A DNA stretch of 64,000 bases. It comes from Xanthomonas vesicatoria ATCC 35937. GTDB taxonomy: Bacteria > Pseudomonadota > Gammaproteobacteria > Xanthomonadales > Xanthomonadaceae. Made by a program: the position numbers and the translations under genes. Shown here one piece after another: positions 53,146-62,449 of the stretch; position 1 is the first letter of the stretch; the number at the start of each line of letters is the position of its first letter. Under the pieces are notes generated by a model. That model saw only the letters and a program-made list of their open reading frames with translations, made no database searches and had not been told where the DNA came from. The DNA lies in NCBI RefSeq assembly GCF_001908725.1, contig NZ_CP018725.1:3968001-4032000 (forward strand), given 5' to 3'.

Positions 53146-53715
53146 TTACACAAATTCGCCGGCAAACATGCCGCGCAACTGTGCCAACGTGTCGGTGCGC
53201 TCTGGATGCAATAGCCGCATGCACGCCATCGCAAAACCCACCGGGCTGGTGCCAGGCGCGGTGATGACGCCATCGGCGCTGACGACCTTTTCATGGCGGT
53301 AGTGTGCTGCGCCTGCATAGGGCACCACGTGTTCCTGCAGAAACGCCAGCGCGTTGCTGGTATGTGCGCGGTCGTCGAGCAGGCCCGCATAGGCGAAGGC
53401 GAGGGTGGCGCCGCAGATCGCCGCGACCGGACGCTGCTGCTGCACGCGCTCGACCAGCAGGCCGCTCAGGCCTGGAATCTCGCCGGCTTGCCAGCGTTCG
53501 CTGCCTGGCAGAATCCATAGATCAGCCTCGAGTGGCGCCAGATCCGAGAGTGCGAATTCCGGCGTGATGCGCAGGCCGCCGATGGACTGCACCGGCTGCC
53601 CGTCGATGCTGGCAATGGCCACCTGGTCGCCGAACCACTCACGTGCCGCCGGCAGCACGACACCGATTTCCCAGTCGGCCACGCCGTCGACCATCACCAC
53701 TGCAATGTTTGCCAT
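53146..53715 (-). CDS. DJ-1/PfpI-family protein (class I glutamine-amidotransferase-like)
   Basis: A 189-residue DJ-1/PfpI-fold protein: MANIAVVMVDGVADWEIG, LWILPGSERW, and the nucleophile elbow AAICGATLAFAYAG with Cys at about 100. The Glu in DWEIG may be the partner acid. Family members are proteases, glyoxalases/deglycases or transcription-linked sensors; this one resembles small uncharacterised PfpI proteins that respond to stress. It stands alone. Confidence 0.87.
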   Translation of the reverse strand: MANIAVVMVDGVADWEIGVVLPAAREWFGDQVAIASIDGQPVQSIGGLRITPEFALSDLAPLEADLWILPGSERWQAGEIPGLSGLLVERVQQQRPVAAICGATLAFAYAGLLDDRAHTSNALAFLQEHVVPYAGAAHYRHEKVVSADGVITAPGTSPVGFAMACMRLLHPERTDTLAQLRGMFAGEFV

Positions 53716-54080
53716 TGTCCGCTACGTCAGTTGAGGTTTCCGGATTCTAGGCAGTGCGCGCGCGGCGATTGTAAGCAGGGTGTGGAGACGCACAGGGAAT
53801 GGACGGCATTGCGGCCCGGTCCATCGGCTTCTTTTACCTACAGAATCCTGTGAGATACGCGGGGTAGGGGCGAATGACAACGAGGTGCGACACAGACGCA
53901 GTGTCGATCAGTTCCGTCGGGTTAGCTGCATTCCCCCAAGCGATGGCGTGGGCCAGCGCTAGACACGGGCGTGAACCAACGGCAGTAACGCGCTGGCGTT
54001 GCGTCGGATACGCGGATCATCGTGTCCCCCGCAGGCTTGAACACCCCGCTGCGATCTCCGCGGCAGCCCCGAAAACGACA
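53716..54080. other. Gene-free stretch between the PfpI gene and the transaldolase terminator
   Basis: About 365 bases; holds the promoter of the leftward PfpI gene. No gene or repeat recognised. Confidence 0.5.
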
Positions 54081-54106
54081 ACGCCCGCAGCATCGGCTGC
54101 GGGCGT
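54071..54106 (-). terminator. Intrinsic terminator of the transaldolase gene
   Basis: ACGCCCGCAG (54081-54090) and CTGCGGGCGT (54097-54106) form ten perfect pairs with a six-base loop. Reading leftward, the stem is followed by TGTCGTTTTC, a broken T tract. It lies 28 bases after the tal stop. Confidence 0.8.
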
Positions 54107-54134
54107 CGCTGGTCGCATCTGGTCGCTAAGACGA

Positions 54135-55103
54135 TCAGCCGGCGAGCTTGTCGGCGATGGTCTTGCGCAGGGCCTGCAGATCCTTGGCGAAGGTGTCGAT
54201 GCCGCCGGCCAGCTTTTCGGTGGCCATCGGGTCGGCGGCCAGGTCGGTGGCGAAGCTGTCGCTGTTGATCGGGGTGATCTGTGCGTTGTCCGCTTTGGCC
54301 GGCGAGAGCTTACGCGGCAACTCGCCGTGTTCGGTGTCGAGCTTTTCGAGCAGATCCGGCGAGATGGTCAGGCGGTCGCAGCCGGCCAGCGCTTCGATCT
54401 GCGCAGTGGAGCGGAACGAGGCGCCCATCACCACGGTGGACGAGCCGCGCCGCTTGAACTCGTCGTAGACGGTGCGCACGAACACCACGCCCGGGTCTTC
54501 GTCGATGCTGGCCGGCGTCTGGCCCTGGGCAACGTAGTAATCCAGGATACGGCCCACGAACGGGGAGATCAGGAAGACGCCGGCTTCTGCGCAGGCGAGC
54601 GCCTGCGAGCGGTTGAAGATCAGCGTCAGGTTGCAGTCGATGCCTTCGCGCTGCAGCTGACGGGCGGCTTCGATGCCTTCCCAGGTCGCCGCGATCTTGA
54701 TCAGGATCTTGTCCTTGGACACGCCACGCTCGGCGTACATCGCAATGAATTTGCGTGCCTTGGCGATGGTGGCCTGGGTGTCGTGGGCCAGGTCGGCGTC
54801 CACTTCGGTGGACACGCGGCCCGGGACCAGTTCGGCCAGCTTGACGCCCACGCCGATGGTCAGGCGGTCGGCGACTTCATGGACGGTGGCGGTGCGATCG
54901 TCGCCGCCGTGCTCGCGGCCCCAGGTCAGTTCGCGTTCGATCAGGTCGTCATAGACCGGCAGGTCCAGCGCCTTCTTGACCAGGGTGGGGTTGGTGGTGC
55001 AATCGACCGGCTTCAGTCGCTTGATGGCGTCGTAATCGCCGGTGTCGGCGACCACCACGGACAGGTCGCGCAGTTGGGCAAGCTTGGAGGGGGATGCAGT
55101 CAT
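54135..55103 (-). CDS. tal: Transaldolase B
   Basis: A 322-residue pentose-phosphate enzyme moving a dihydroxyacetone unit between sugar phosphates through a Schiff base. The catalytic Lys136 is in [43 protein letters not shown] and [10 protein letters not shown] are typical of the TalB class. Length equals the classical enzyme (about 317). It is followed by an intrinsic terminator and preceded by rnk on the same strand with 51 bases between. Confidence 0.97.
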   Translation of the reverse strand: MTASPSKLAQLRDLSVVVADTGDYDAIKRLKPVDCTTNPTLVKKALDLPVYDDLIERELTWGREHGGDDRTATVHEVADRLTIGVGVKLAELVPGRVSTEVDADLAHDTQATIAKARKFIAMYAERGVSKDKILIKIAATWEGIEAARQLQREGIDCNLTLIFNRSQALACAEAGVFLISPFVGRILDYYVAQGQTPASIDEDPGVVFVRTVYDEFKRRGSSTVVMGASFRSTAQIEALAGCDRLTISPDLLEKLDTEHGELPRKLSPAKADNAQITPINSDSFATDLAADPMATEKLAGGIDTFAKDLQALRKTIADKLAG

Positions 55104-55154
55104 GCGGGTTCTCTCGAATCGTGGAACGGGTCGGGGATGACGCAGCGCGCTACG

Positions 55155-55595
55155 TTAGCGCGCCACGCGCTGGAAGTCGCCAGTGGCAGCGGGTTGATCT
55201 TGCACGGCCGTCACGCGCAGGCGCAGGTCGCGCCCGTCAGGCGTGCGCCAGTCGATGCTCTGACCGACCGACAGGCCAAGCAGCGCACTGCCGACCGGCG
55301 CAAGCACCGAGATGCGGCCGTGCTGCACATCGGCCTCGTGCGGGTACACGAGGGTGAGCGTATGCCGTTCGCCATGCAGTTGGTCTTCGCATTCGATGCG
55401 CGAGTGCATGGTGACGACATCGCCGGGAATCTGGTCGGGCGGCAGCAGGCGTGCGCGGCCCAGTTCATCGCTCAGCGCGGTGGCGGCGGGATGTTTGTTG
55501 AACGCGGGGGAATCTAGCAAGGCTTCAAGCCGTGCGAGGTCGTGGCTGGAGACAAGAATGGATGGCGGCAAGCCGCTGTGATGTTGCGAAGTCAT
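55155..55595 (-). CDS. rnk: Nucleoside diphosphate kinase regulator Rnk (GreA/B C-terminal fold)
   Basis: A 146-residue RNA-polymerase-associated protein. An N-terminal helical hairpin (about 14-48, LVSSHDLARLEALLDSP, shorter than in GreA) is followed by the GreA/GreB-type C-domain (DVVTMHSRIECED, TLVYPHEAD, ISVLAPVGSALLGLSVGQSIDW). This is the Rnk layout, which can bind polymerase and modulate transcription. ATG 55595 has AGGAGAG 6-12 bases upstream; the in-frame upstream extension is not protein-like. It lies 427 bases after oxyR. Confidence 0.92.
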   Translation of the reverse strand: MTSQHHSGLPPSILVSSHDLARLEALLDSPAFNKHPAATALSDELGRARLLPPDQIPGDVVTMHSRIECEDQLHGERHTLTLVYPHEADVQHGRISVLAPVGSALLGLSVGQSIDWRTPDGRDLRLRVTAVQDQPAATGDFQRVAR

Positions 55596-55960
55596 GGCAC
55601 TCTCCTGACGAATACGGCCCACCAACACGGCAAGCGGCATCGACAAGATGAGGGCGCCGTTGCCCGATCCCAATACATGCCGCGCCCGCGGAAAGTGCGT
55701 TGACGTGTCCCAAGCCGGCGCGCCTTTTTCAGGGGCTGGCGTGAACAAAGCGACCAAGCGAGCGCTGCGAGAAAATTCCAAGGGCACAGATGGCAGATCG
55801 CGCGCCGCGCAGGTAAGCCACCAGACGGCGGGCGGCACGGTTGAATCTGCCACTGAGCAAAACGAAAGCTTAAAAAACAAAAGGCGTCGCTTCCGCGCCG
55901 CCGATGTTTGCTGTCCTACGGACGTCGCAAAAAGCGATCACATCCATGAAACGCTTTTGC
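55596..55960. other. Gene-free stretch upstream of rnk
   Basis: About 365 bases between rnk and the heptamer repeat. It includes an AT-rich run near 55860-55885 that may belong to an rnk promoter on the minus strand. No gene seen. Confidence 0.5.
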
Positions 55961-56023
55961 GAATCCCGAATCCCGAATCCCGAATCCCGAATCCCGAATC
56001 CCGAATCCCGAATCCCGAATCCC
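55961..56023. repeat. Heptanucleotide tandem repeat, nine perfect copies of GAATCCC
   Basis: Nine uninterrupted copies of the 7-base unit fill 63 bases. The last C is also the third base of the oxyR stop codon on the other strand, so the array lies directly in the oxyR 3' untranslated region. Arrays of this heptamer occur between genes in Xanthomonas. Slippage would alter the spacing to rnk without changing a protein. Confidence 0.95.
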
Positions 56024-56964
56024 TAAGCCGCAACCGCTTTAGGGCCTGCTACAGGCTGCTCCAGCGTAAACAAGCTGTCCGGCAATTCCTTGAACAACTG
56101 CGACAGCTGCTCCAGGAAAGCGGTCATGGCCGAGCTGCGACGCCATGCCATGGCAATACGGCGGCTGGGTTGCTTGTCTTCGCGGAAGCGGATCAGACGG
56201 ATATTCTCCGAGCGCGCCACCGGCGGTTTGACTGCCAGCAACGGCAGCAGGGTCACGCCGACATTGGCGGCCACCATCTGACGCAGTGTTTCCAGGCTGG
56301 TGGCCTGGAATTCAGACTTTTCCAATGCGCCGGCCAAATGGCAGACATCCAGCGCCTGTTCGCGCAGACAGTGGCCGTCTTCCAGCAGCAACAGGCGCTG
56401 CTCGGACAGATCGTCCAGGGTCATGCTGTCATGGCGCGACAGCGGGTGGCCTTCCGGCACGGCCAGTACGAAGGGTTCTTCGAACAGGAATTCGGCATGC
56501 AGCTGGTCGTCCTGCAACGGCAGCGCCAGCAAGGCAGCGTCCAGCCGCCCTTCGCGCAGCTGATGCATCAGTTGATCGCTTTTCTCTTCGATCAACAGCA
56601 GTTCCAGGCGCGGAAACCGCTCGCGGATGCGCGGCACCACATGCGGCAACAGGTACGGTGCCAGGGTGGGAAAGATGCCCAGCCGCACGGTGCCCGCTTC
56701 CGGGTCCTGGCTGCGCCGTGCGGCTTCCTTCATCTGTTCGACCTCGGCCACGATGCTGCGCGCACGCACGGCAGCTTCCCGGCCGGCCGGGGTCAGCATG
56801 ACCTTGCGCGGCGCGCGTTCCACCAGCGACACGCCGAGCTCGTCTTCGAGTTTCTTGATCTGGGTGGACAGCGTCGGCTGGCTGACGAAACATGCCGTCG
56901 CAGCACGACCGAAGTGCTTGTGGTCGGCCAGGGCTACCAGATATTTCAGGTCACGCAGATTCAT
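56023..56964 (-). CDS. oxyR: Hydrogen-peroxide-sensing regulator OxyR
   Basis: A 313-residue LysR-type activator of peroxide defence. N-terminal HTH NLRDLKYLVALADHKHFGRAA and SQPTLSTQIKKLEDELG, then the regulatory domain with the two redox cysteines at exactly the E. coli positions, Cys199 and Cys208 (DGHCLREQALDVCHL). Oxidation to a disulfide switches it on. It lies 91 bases after ahpF on the same strand. The stop is followed immediately by a heptamer repeat array. Confidence 0.97.
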   Translation of the reverse strand: MNLRDLKYLVALADHKHFGRAATACFVSQPTLSTQIKKLEDELGVSLVERAPRKVMLTPAGREAAVRARSIVAEVEQMKEAARRSQDPEAGTVRLGIFPTLAPYLLPHVVPRIRERFPRLELLLIEEKSDQLMHQLREGRLDAALLALPLQDDQLHAEFLFEEPFVLAVPEGHPLSRHDSMTLDDLSEQRLLLLEDGHCLREQALDVCHLAGALEKSEFQATSLETLRQMVAANVGVTLLPLLAVKPPVARSENIRLIRFREDKQPSRRIAMAWRRSSAMTAFLEQLSQLFKELPDSLFTLEQPVAGPKAVAA

Positions 56965-57055
56965 GTGCAGCAGCCCTCATGGCGTTGACGATGGACGACG
57001 GACGCGTACAGCCAGCTTAGCGCCCGGCCGGGCCGGGCGTTGGCGGTCGCTGCGC

Positions 57056-58648
57056 TTATGCGGCCTGCGCGACGTTCTCGGGGCTGACCGGGGCGCTGGA
57101 GCGGATCAGGTAATCAAATGCGCTCAGGGCGGCCTTGGAACCTTCGCCCATCGCGATCACGATCTGCTTGTACGGCACCGTGGTGGCGTCGCCGGCGGCG
57201 AACACGCCCGGCACGCTGGTCTGGCCACGGTCATCGACGATGATCTCGCCGCGCGGAGACAGCTCCACCGTGCCACGCAGGAACTCGGTGTTGGGCAGCA
57301 GGCCGATCTGCACGAACACGCCTTCCAGTTCCACATGCTGGCTGTCGCCGCCGGTGCGGTCGGTGTAGACCAGTCCGGTGACCTTCTGCCCGTCGCCCAG
57401 CACTTCGGTGGTCTGCGCACTGGTGATGATGCGCACGTTGTGCAGGCTGCGCAGCTTGCGTTGCAGCACCTCGTCGGCGCGCAGCTTGTCGTCGAATTCC
57501 ATCAGCGTGACATGCGCCACGATGCCGGCCAGATCGATCGCCGCTTCCACACCGGAGTTGCCGCCGCCGATCACCGCCACGCGCTTGCCCTTGAACAGCG
57601 GGCCGTCGCAATGCGGGCAATAGGCCACGCCCTTGTTCTTGTACTGGTCCTCGCCCGGCACGTTCATCTGCCTCCAGCGCGCACCGGTGGACAGGATCAC
57701 GGTCTTGCTCTTGAGCGAGGCGCCATTGGCCAGCTTGATTTCGATCAGGCCATCGGCACCGGCCGGCACCAATTGCTCGGCACGCTGCAGGTTCATGATG
57801 TCCACGTCGTACTGGCGCACGTGCTGCTCCAGCGCGGCGGCCATCTTCGGGCCTTCGGTTTCCGGCACGGAGATGAAGTTTTCGATCGACATGGTGTCCA
57901 GCACCTGCCCGCCGAAGCGTTCGGCGGCCACGCCGGTGCGGATGCCCTTGCGTGCGGCATACACTGCCGCTGCCGAGCCGGCCGGGCCACCGCCCACCAC
58001 CAGCACGTCGAAGGCATCCTTGGCGGCGATTTTTGCGGCATCGCGCTTGGCGGCATTGGTATCGAGCTTGGCGACGATCTGCTCCAGCGTCATGCGGCCC
58101 TGGTCGAACAGTTCGCCGTTCAAGTACACCGTCGGCACCGACATGATCTGGCGGGTTTCGACCTCATCCTGGAACAGCGCGCCATCGATGGCGACATGCT
58201 TGATGCGGGGATTGAGCACGGCGGCCAGGTTCAGCGCCTGCACCACGTCCGGGCAGTTCTGGCACGACAGCGAGAAATAGGTTTCGAACTGGTAATCGCC
58301 GTCCAGGTGCTGCACCTGCTCGATCAGCTCGGCAGTGGCCTTGGACGGGTGGCCGCCCACCTGCAGCAGCGCCAGCACCAGCGAGGTGAACTCGTGGCCC
58401 ATCGGCAGGCCGGCAAAGCGCAGCGAGATGTCCTGGCCCGGCGTGGTCAGCGCGAACGACGGCTTGCGCTGGTTGTCGTCGCGGTGGACGTCCAGGCTGA
58501 TCTTGTCCGAGAGCAGCACCAGGTCTTCCAGCAGGTCGAGCATCTCGCGCGCAGCCGGGCTGTCGTCGATGGACGCATTGATCTGGATCGGCCGCGTGAC
58601 CCGTTCCAGGTAGGCGGTCAGCTGGGTCTTGAGGTTGGCATCCAACAT
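57056..58648 (-). CDS. ahpF: Alkyl hydroperoxide reductase subunit F
   Basis: A 530-residue flavoprotein that passes NADH electrons to AhpC. The N-terminal double-thioredoxin domain has the CQNC site ([12 protein letters not shown]). The FAD-binding [19 protein letters not shown], the thioredoxin-reductase-like CPHC redox pair ([11 protein letters not shown]) and the NADH site [19 protein letters not shown] follow. Length matches AhpF. It lies 190 bases after ahpC, with a hairpin between, and 91 before oxyR. Confidence 0.97.
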   Translation of the reverse strand: MLDANLKTQLTAYLERVTRPIQINASIDDSPAAREMLDLLEDLVLLSDKISLDVHRDDNQRKPSFALTTPGQDISLRFAGLPMGHEFTSLVLALLQVGGHPSKATAELIEQVQHLDGDYQFETYFSLSCQNCPDVVQALNLAAVLNPRIKHVAIDGALFQDEVETRQIMSVPTVYLNGELFDQGRMTLEQIVAKLDTNAAKRDAAKIAAKDAFDVLVVGGGPAGSAAAVYAARKGIRTGVAAERFGGQVLDTMSIENFISVPETEGPKMAAALEQHVRQYDVDIMNLQRAEQLVPAGADGLIEIKLANGASLKSKTVILSTGARWRQMNVPGEDQYKNKGVAYCPHCDGPLFKGKRVAVIGGGNSGVEAAIDLAGIVAHVTLMEFDDKLRADEVLQRKLRSLHNVRIITSAQTTEVLGDGQKVTGLVYTDRTGGDSQHVELEGVFVQIGLLPNTEFLRGTVELSPRGEIIVDDRGQTSVPGVFAAGDATTVPYKQIVIAMGEGSKAALSAFDYLIRSSAPVSPENVAQAA

Positions 58649-58803
58649 GGAGAACTCCTGGGAATGGGCAAGGGGAGGGCGTGGCGCCGCTGCGCATGCG
58701 CAGGTCGCCTGGGGAGGAAGGGATGAACCGCAGCCGGCGCGAGGTGAGGATGCGTGCTGGCGATGCCTGGCGGGCAGCCCGGCACCGGCTCCGGTTCACC
58801 CCC

Positions 58804-58821
58804 GGCCCGATGGACCGGGCC
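58804..58821 (-). terminator. Hairpin in the ahpC-ahpF gap
   Basis: GGCCCG (58804-58809) pairs with CGGGCC (58816-58821) around a six-base loop, 17 bases after the ahpC stop. It has no T tract. It may protect the ahpC message end or reduce read-through to ahpF, giving more AhpC than AhpF; inference only. Confidence 0.4.
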
Positions 58822-58837
58822 AGGGATGCGCGGCGGC

Positions 58838-59401
58838 TTAGATCTTGCCGACCAGATCCAGCGACGGAGCCAGGGTCTTGGCGCCTTCCTTCCACTTGGC
58901 CGGGCAGACCTGGCCAGGATTGTTGGCCACGAACTGGGCTGCGGTCAGCTTGCGCAGCGTCTCGGTGACGTCGCGGGCGATCGAGTTGTCGTGGATTTCC
59001 AGGGTCTTGATCACGCCTTCCGGATTGATGATGAAGGTGCCGCGCAGGGCCAGGCCTTCTTCTTCAATATGCACGCCGAACGCGCGGGTCAGCTTGTGGG
59101 TCGGATCGCCGATCAGCGGGAACTGCGCCTTGCCCACGGCCGGCGAGGTTTCGTGCCACACCTTGTGCGAGAAGTGCGTGTCGGTGGTGACGATGTAGAC
59201 CTCGGCGCCTGCCTTCTGGAACGCGGCATAGTTGTCGGCGGCGTCTTCCACTTCGGTCGGGCAGTTGAAGGTGAATGCGGCCGGCATGAAGATCAGCACC
59301 GACCACTTGCCCTTCAGGCTGGCCTCGGTGACTTCGATGAAGTTGCCATTGTGGTACGCATTCGCCTTGAACGGCTGGACCTGGGTGTTGATGAGAGACA
59401 T
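58838..59401 (-). CDS. ahpC: Alkyl hydroperoxide reductase subunit C (2-Cys peroxiredoxin)
   Basis: A 187-residue peroxiredoxin reducing hydrogen peroxide, organic peroxides and peroxynitrite. The peroxidatic Cys is in FTFNCPTEVED (about residue 47). The resolving Cys is in GQVCPAKWKEG (about 165-170). VGKAQFPLIGDPTHKLTRAFGV is characteristic of AhpC. A candidate OxyR site lies 77-113 bases before its ATG. AhpF, its reductase, is next downstream. Confidence 0.97.
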   Translation of the reverse strand: MSLINTQVQPFKANAYHNGNFIEVTEASLKGKWSVLIFMPAAFTFNCPTEVEDAADNYAAFQKAGAEVYIVTTDTHFSHKVWHETSPAVGKAQFPLIGDPTHKLTRAFGVHIEEEGLALRGTFIINPEGVIKTLEIHDNSIARDVTETLRKLTAAQFVANNPGQVCPAKWKEGAKTLAPSLDLVGKI

Positions 59402-59477
59402 TGAGTTTCCTCGTGCGATGAAAGGGGGCGGGGGATGGAACAGTCGCCATCGTAGGCAGGATCGATAGATTTCTCAA

Positions 59478-59514
59478 ATCGATTGATAGAATTGCATAGA
59501 TAGTTTTTGACTAT
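59478..59514. promoter_or_regulatory. Candidate OxyR-binding site upstream of ahpC
   Basis: ATAG at 59500-59503, seven bases, CTAT at 59511-59514 is a perfect half of the OxyR consensus (ATAG-7-CTAT-7-ATAG-7-CTAT). The other half is weaker: ATCG at 59478 and GAAT at 59489 in the expected register. Two further ATAG lie nearby. Position, between divergent ahpC and prmC, fits OxyR control of ahpC. Confidence 0.65.
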
Positions 59515-59603
59515 CGATTCCGCAGACGGCCTCTGGCGCTGCGGATGGGCCGTTCCATCTCCGATAATGGTCAGCCGATGTTTCGCATGAGTGAACGATC
59601 CGT

Positions 59604-60458
59604 ATGAACGACGATCCTGCAGGCATCCCTGCCGAACAGTTGTTGCGGCAGGCCACACTGCGGATCGACCGTGCTGATGCCGAGCCACTGTTGCTGCATG
59701 CGTTGGGCCGTGACCGCGCCTGGTTGTTTGCGCACGGCCGCGACCCGGTGCCGCCCGCCCTGGCGCAGGCCTTCGACACATTGGTGCAGCGGCGGCAGGC
59801 TGGCGAGCCGGTGGCCTACCTGACCGGTTCGCGTGGGTTCTGGACCCTGGATCTGGCAGTCTCCACCGCCACGCTGATTCCACGTGCCGATACCGAGGCG
59901 TTGGTCGAACTGGCGCTCGAGCGGCTGGACCATGCGCCCGGCCGGCGCGTGGCCGATCTGGGCGCCGGCAGCGGTGCGATCGCACTGGCGATCGCCAGCG
60001 AGCGGCCGCAGGCGCAGGTGATCGCCACCGACGCCAGCGCAGCCGCGCTCGCCATCGCCCAGCGCAATGCCGACAGTCATGGCCTATCGAACGTGCACTG
60101 CCGCCACGGCAGCTGGTTCGCGCCGCTGGCAGGCGAGCGCTTCGACCTGATCGCCAGCAACCCGCCGTATATCGCTGCCGGCGACCCGCATCTTGCGCAG
60201 GGCGACCTGCGCTACGAGCCGGCCAGCGCGCTGGCCTCCGGCAGCGACGGGCTGGATGACATCCGTTCGATCGTGGCCGATGCGCCCGCGCATCTGCGCG
60301 CAGGCGGCTGGTTGCTGCTCGAGCATGGCTGGGATCAGGGAGCGGCGGTGGCCGAACTGCTGCGCAGGTGCGGGTTTGCGCAGGTGGCCACGCACCAGGA
60401 TCTGGAACAGCGCGAGCGGGTGACATTGGGACGCTGGGAGGATGGCGCTACGCGGTGA
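59604..60458 (+). CDS. prmC: Release-factor glutamine methyltransferase PrmC (HemK)
   Basis: A 284-residue enzyme methylating the Gln of the GGQ motif in release factors 1 and 2. The substrate-recognition N-domain is about 1-80. [25 protein letters not shown] (in parts) is the PrmC signature. The SAM site is [16 protein letters not shown] and the catalytic motif NPPYIA. PrmB, the ribosomal-protein L3 enzyme, is similar, but the LIPRADTE segment favours PrmC. It is divergent from ahpC. Confidence 0.93.
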   Translation: MNDDPAGIPAEQLLRQATLRIDRADAEPLLLHALGRDRAWLFAHGRDPVPPALAQAFDTLVQRRQAGEPVAYLTGSRGFWTLDLAVSTATLIPRADTEALVELALERLDHAPGRRVADLGAGSGAIALAIASERPQAQVIATDASAAALAIAQRNADSHGLSNVHCRHGSWFAPLAGERFDLIASNPPYIAAGDPHLAQGDLRYEPASALASGSDGLDDIRSIVADAPAHLRAGGWLLLEHGWDQGAAVAELLRRCGFAQVATHQDLEQRERVTLGRWEDGATR

Positions 60459-60594
60459 TGCTGGCCGGTGACGCAACGTCGGGGGTCACGGCGCCATCGC
60501 GCCGACACGCGTCGCCACTCCGCACCGCAAGAGGGCGCAGGCGTTGGTCCCATCGTCGATCGATACAATGCCGGTTTTCGCCCAGGACCGACGC

Positions 60595-61536
60595 ATGCGC
60601 ACCCTCTATTCCGAGATCACGCCCTACGAGCAGGGCAGCCTGAAGGTCGACGACCGCCACACGCTGTACTTCGAACAGTGCGGCAACCCGCAGGGCAAGC
60701 CGGTGGTGATGCTGCACGGCGGCCCAGGCGGCGGCTGTAACGCCAAGATGCGGCGTTTCCACGATCCGGCCAAGTACCGCATCGTGTTGTTCGACCAGCG
60801 CGGCTCCGGCCGGTCCACCCCGCATGCCGATCTCACCGATAACACCACCTGGGACCTGGTGGCCGACATCGAACGCCTGCGCACCCATCTGGGGATCGAC
60901 CGCTGGCAGGTATTCGGCGGCAGCTGGGGCTCGACGCTGGCGCTGGCCTACGCGCAAACCCATCCGCAGCAGGTCACCGAGCTGGTGCTGCGCGGCATCT
61001 TCCTGCTGCGCCGTTTCGAGTTGGACTGGTTCTATCAGGAAGGCGCCAGCCGGCTGTTCCCGGATGCGTGGGAGCACTACATCAACGCGATTCCGGCCGA
61101 CGAGCGCGGCGACCTGATCGCTGCCTTCCATCGCCGCCTGACCAGCGACGACGAGGCCACGCGGCTGGCCGCCGCCAAGGCCTGGAGCGTGTGGGAAGGC
61201 GCCACCAGCTTCCTGCATGTGGACGAAGACTTCGTCACCGGGCATGAGGACGCGCACTTCGCGTTGGCCTTCGCCCGCATCGAGAACCACTACTTCGTCA
61301 ACCAGGGCTTCTTCGAGGTGGAAGGCCAGCTGTTGCGCGATGCGCACCGCATTGCCGATATCCCCGGGGTGATCGTGCACGGCCGTTACGATGTGGTCTG
61401 CCCGTTGCAAAGCGCCTGGGATCTGCACAAGGCGTGGCCAAAGGCGCAGCTGCAGATCAGCCCGGCGTCGGGGCATTCGGCGTTCGAGCCGGAAAATGTC
61501 GATGCGCTGGTGCGCGCGACCGACGGGTTTGCCTGA
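60595..61536 (+). CDS. pip: Proline iminopeptidase
   Basis: A 313-residue alpha/beta hydrolase of peptidase family S33 that removes N-terminal proline. HGGPGGG oxyanion loop, FDQRGSGRSTPHA, nucleophile Ser110 in GGSWGSTLALAYAQ, acid Asp in VHGRYDVVCP and His in ASGHSAFEP. The length of 313 matches characterised Xanthomonas enzymes, though the sequence differs from the one I recall as crystallised, so a second copy may exist elsewhere. A very strong inverted repeat follows the stop. Confidence 0.93.
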   Translation: MRTLYSEITPYEQGSLKVDDRHTLYFEQCGNPQGKPVVMLHGGPGGGCNAKMRRFHDPAKYRIVLFDQRGSGRSTPHADLTDNTTWDLVADIERLRTHLGIDRWQVFGGSWGSTLALAYAQTHPQQVTELVLRGIFLLRRFELDWFYQEGASRLFPDAWEHYINAIPADERGDLIAAFHRRLTSDDEATRLAAAKAWSVWEGATSFLHVDEDFVTGHEDAHFALAFARIENHYFVNQGFFEVEGQLLRDAHRIADIPGVIVHGRYDVVCPLQSAWDLHKAWPKAQLQISPASGHSAFEPENVDALVRATDGFA

Positions 61537-61549
61537 GCGATCACATCAG

Positions 61550-61587
61550 GCGCCTACGGGTCATGCCCTCGCATGACCCGTAGGCGC
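61550..61587. terminator. Perfect 16-bp stem-loop between convergent pip and hutG-like genes
   Basis: The arms at 61550-61565 (GCGCCTACGGGTCATG) and 61572-61587 (CATGACCCGTAGGCGC) pair perfectly with loop CCCTCG. It starts 14 bases after the pip stop. It is probably a bidirectional terminator even though T tracts are missing on both sides. Confidence 0.8.
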
Positions 61588-61651
61588 GCGCGATGGGGCG
61601 TTAGCGATACGCCGCATCGCGCGCAAACGTGCTTCGACAGTGATTGCCGTT

Positions 61652-62449
61652 TCAGCGCGGCAGCAGTGCCTCGGCCAGCGGCGGCAGGATGCGCGCCAAT
61701 CGGTCTGCCCATGCCTGTTGCCCGGCGGCGTCGCTGATCAGGTCCTGGCGGATTTCCAGTTCCACATGCAGCAGGCCGCGGCCTTCGCCATACACCGGGA
61801 TGGCGTAATCGGTGGCGTCGCTCACCGCATACGGCTGGTTGTCGCCCACCACCAACGTCGGCTCCGCACGCAAGGCATCCAGTAAGCGATGCGCCAGCCG
61901 GGTGTCGCGGTGGTACAGCACGCCGGCATGCCAGGGACGCGCCTGGCCAGCCATCACCGGGGTAAAGCTGTGCATGGACACCAGCAGCGTCGGTTGGGCG
62001 CGCTGCGCGCGTGCATCCAGTTCGGCCGCAATGCGTGCGTGGTACGGCGCGAAGATCGCATCGATACGCTGTTGGCGATCGGCGGGGCTCAACGCCAGGT
62101 TGCCGGGAATGGAGGTGCCGTCGCTGATCTCCGGCATCCGGCTGGCCGCGCCCTCGGGCCGGTTGCAGTCGATCACCAGCCGCGAATAGGTCTGGGCGAT
62201 AGCGAAGGCATCCAGCGCGTCGGCCAGCAAGCGCGTGACCTGCGCAATGCCGATATCCCAGCCGATATGGCGGTCCAGCTCATGCTGCGGCAGGCCCAGA
62301 TTGGCCAGCCGTGCAGGCACGCGCCGGCCGGCGTGATCGGCGATCAACAACCACGGCGATGCCGCCTGCGCGTTGCGTACGGTGAACGCAGGCGGATCCT
62401 CTGTGCCAAGCAATGGAACGGCAGCGGCATCAACCACGCGGCGTGCCAT
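61652..62449 (-). CDS. N-formylglutamate amidohydrolase-family protein
   Basis: A 265-residue zinc amidohydrolase-like protein. Recognised stretches: WLLIADHAGRRVPARLANLG (DHAG zinc-ligand motif), DRHIGWDIGIAQV, YSRLVIDCNRP and LLVSMHSFTPVMAGQARPWHAGVLYH (with the HSF motif). Other members act on formyl-Glu in histidine breakdown, but no hut genes are nearby, so the substrate is open. ATG 62449 was chosen; it overlaps the end of the Nudix gene by 20 bases, consistent with coupled translation. Confidence 0.85.
   Translation of the reverse strand: MARRVVDAAAVPLLGTEDPPAFTVRNAQAASPWLLIADHAGRRVPARLANLGLPQHELDRHIGWDIGIAQVTRLLADALDAFAIAQTYSRLVIDCNRPEGAASRMPEISDGTSIPGNLALSPADRQQRIDAIFAPYHARIAAELDARAQRAQPTLLVSMHSFTPVMAGQARPWHAGVLYHRDTRLAHRLLDALRAEPTLVVGDNQPYAVSDATDYAIPVYGEGRGLLHVELEIRQDLISDAAGQQAWADRLARILPPLAEALLPR

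Noticed and set aside
55596..55880. N-terminal extension of rnk by 95 codons
   Set aside because: The internal ATG at 55595 has an excellent ribosome site and matches the family start; the extension has no motif.
56627..58726. Rightward frame of about 700 codons antisense to ahpF
   Set aside because: ahpF has all catalytic motifs; the antisense frame is a composition artefact.
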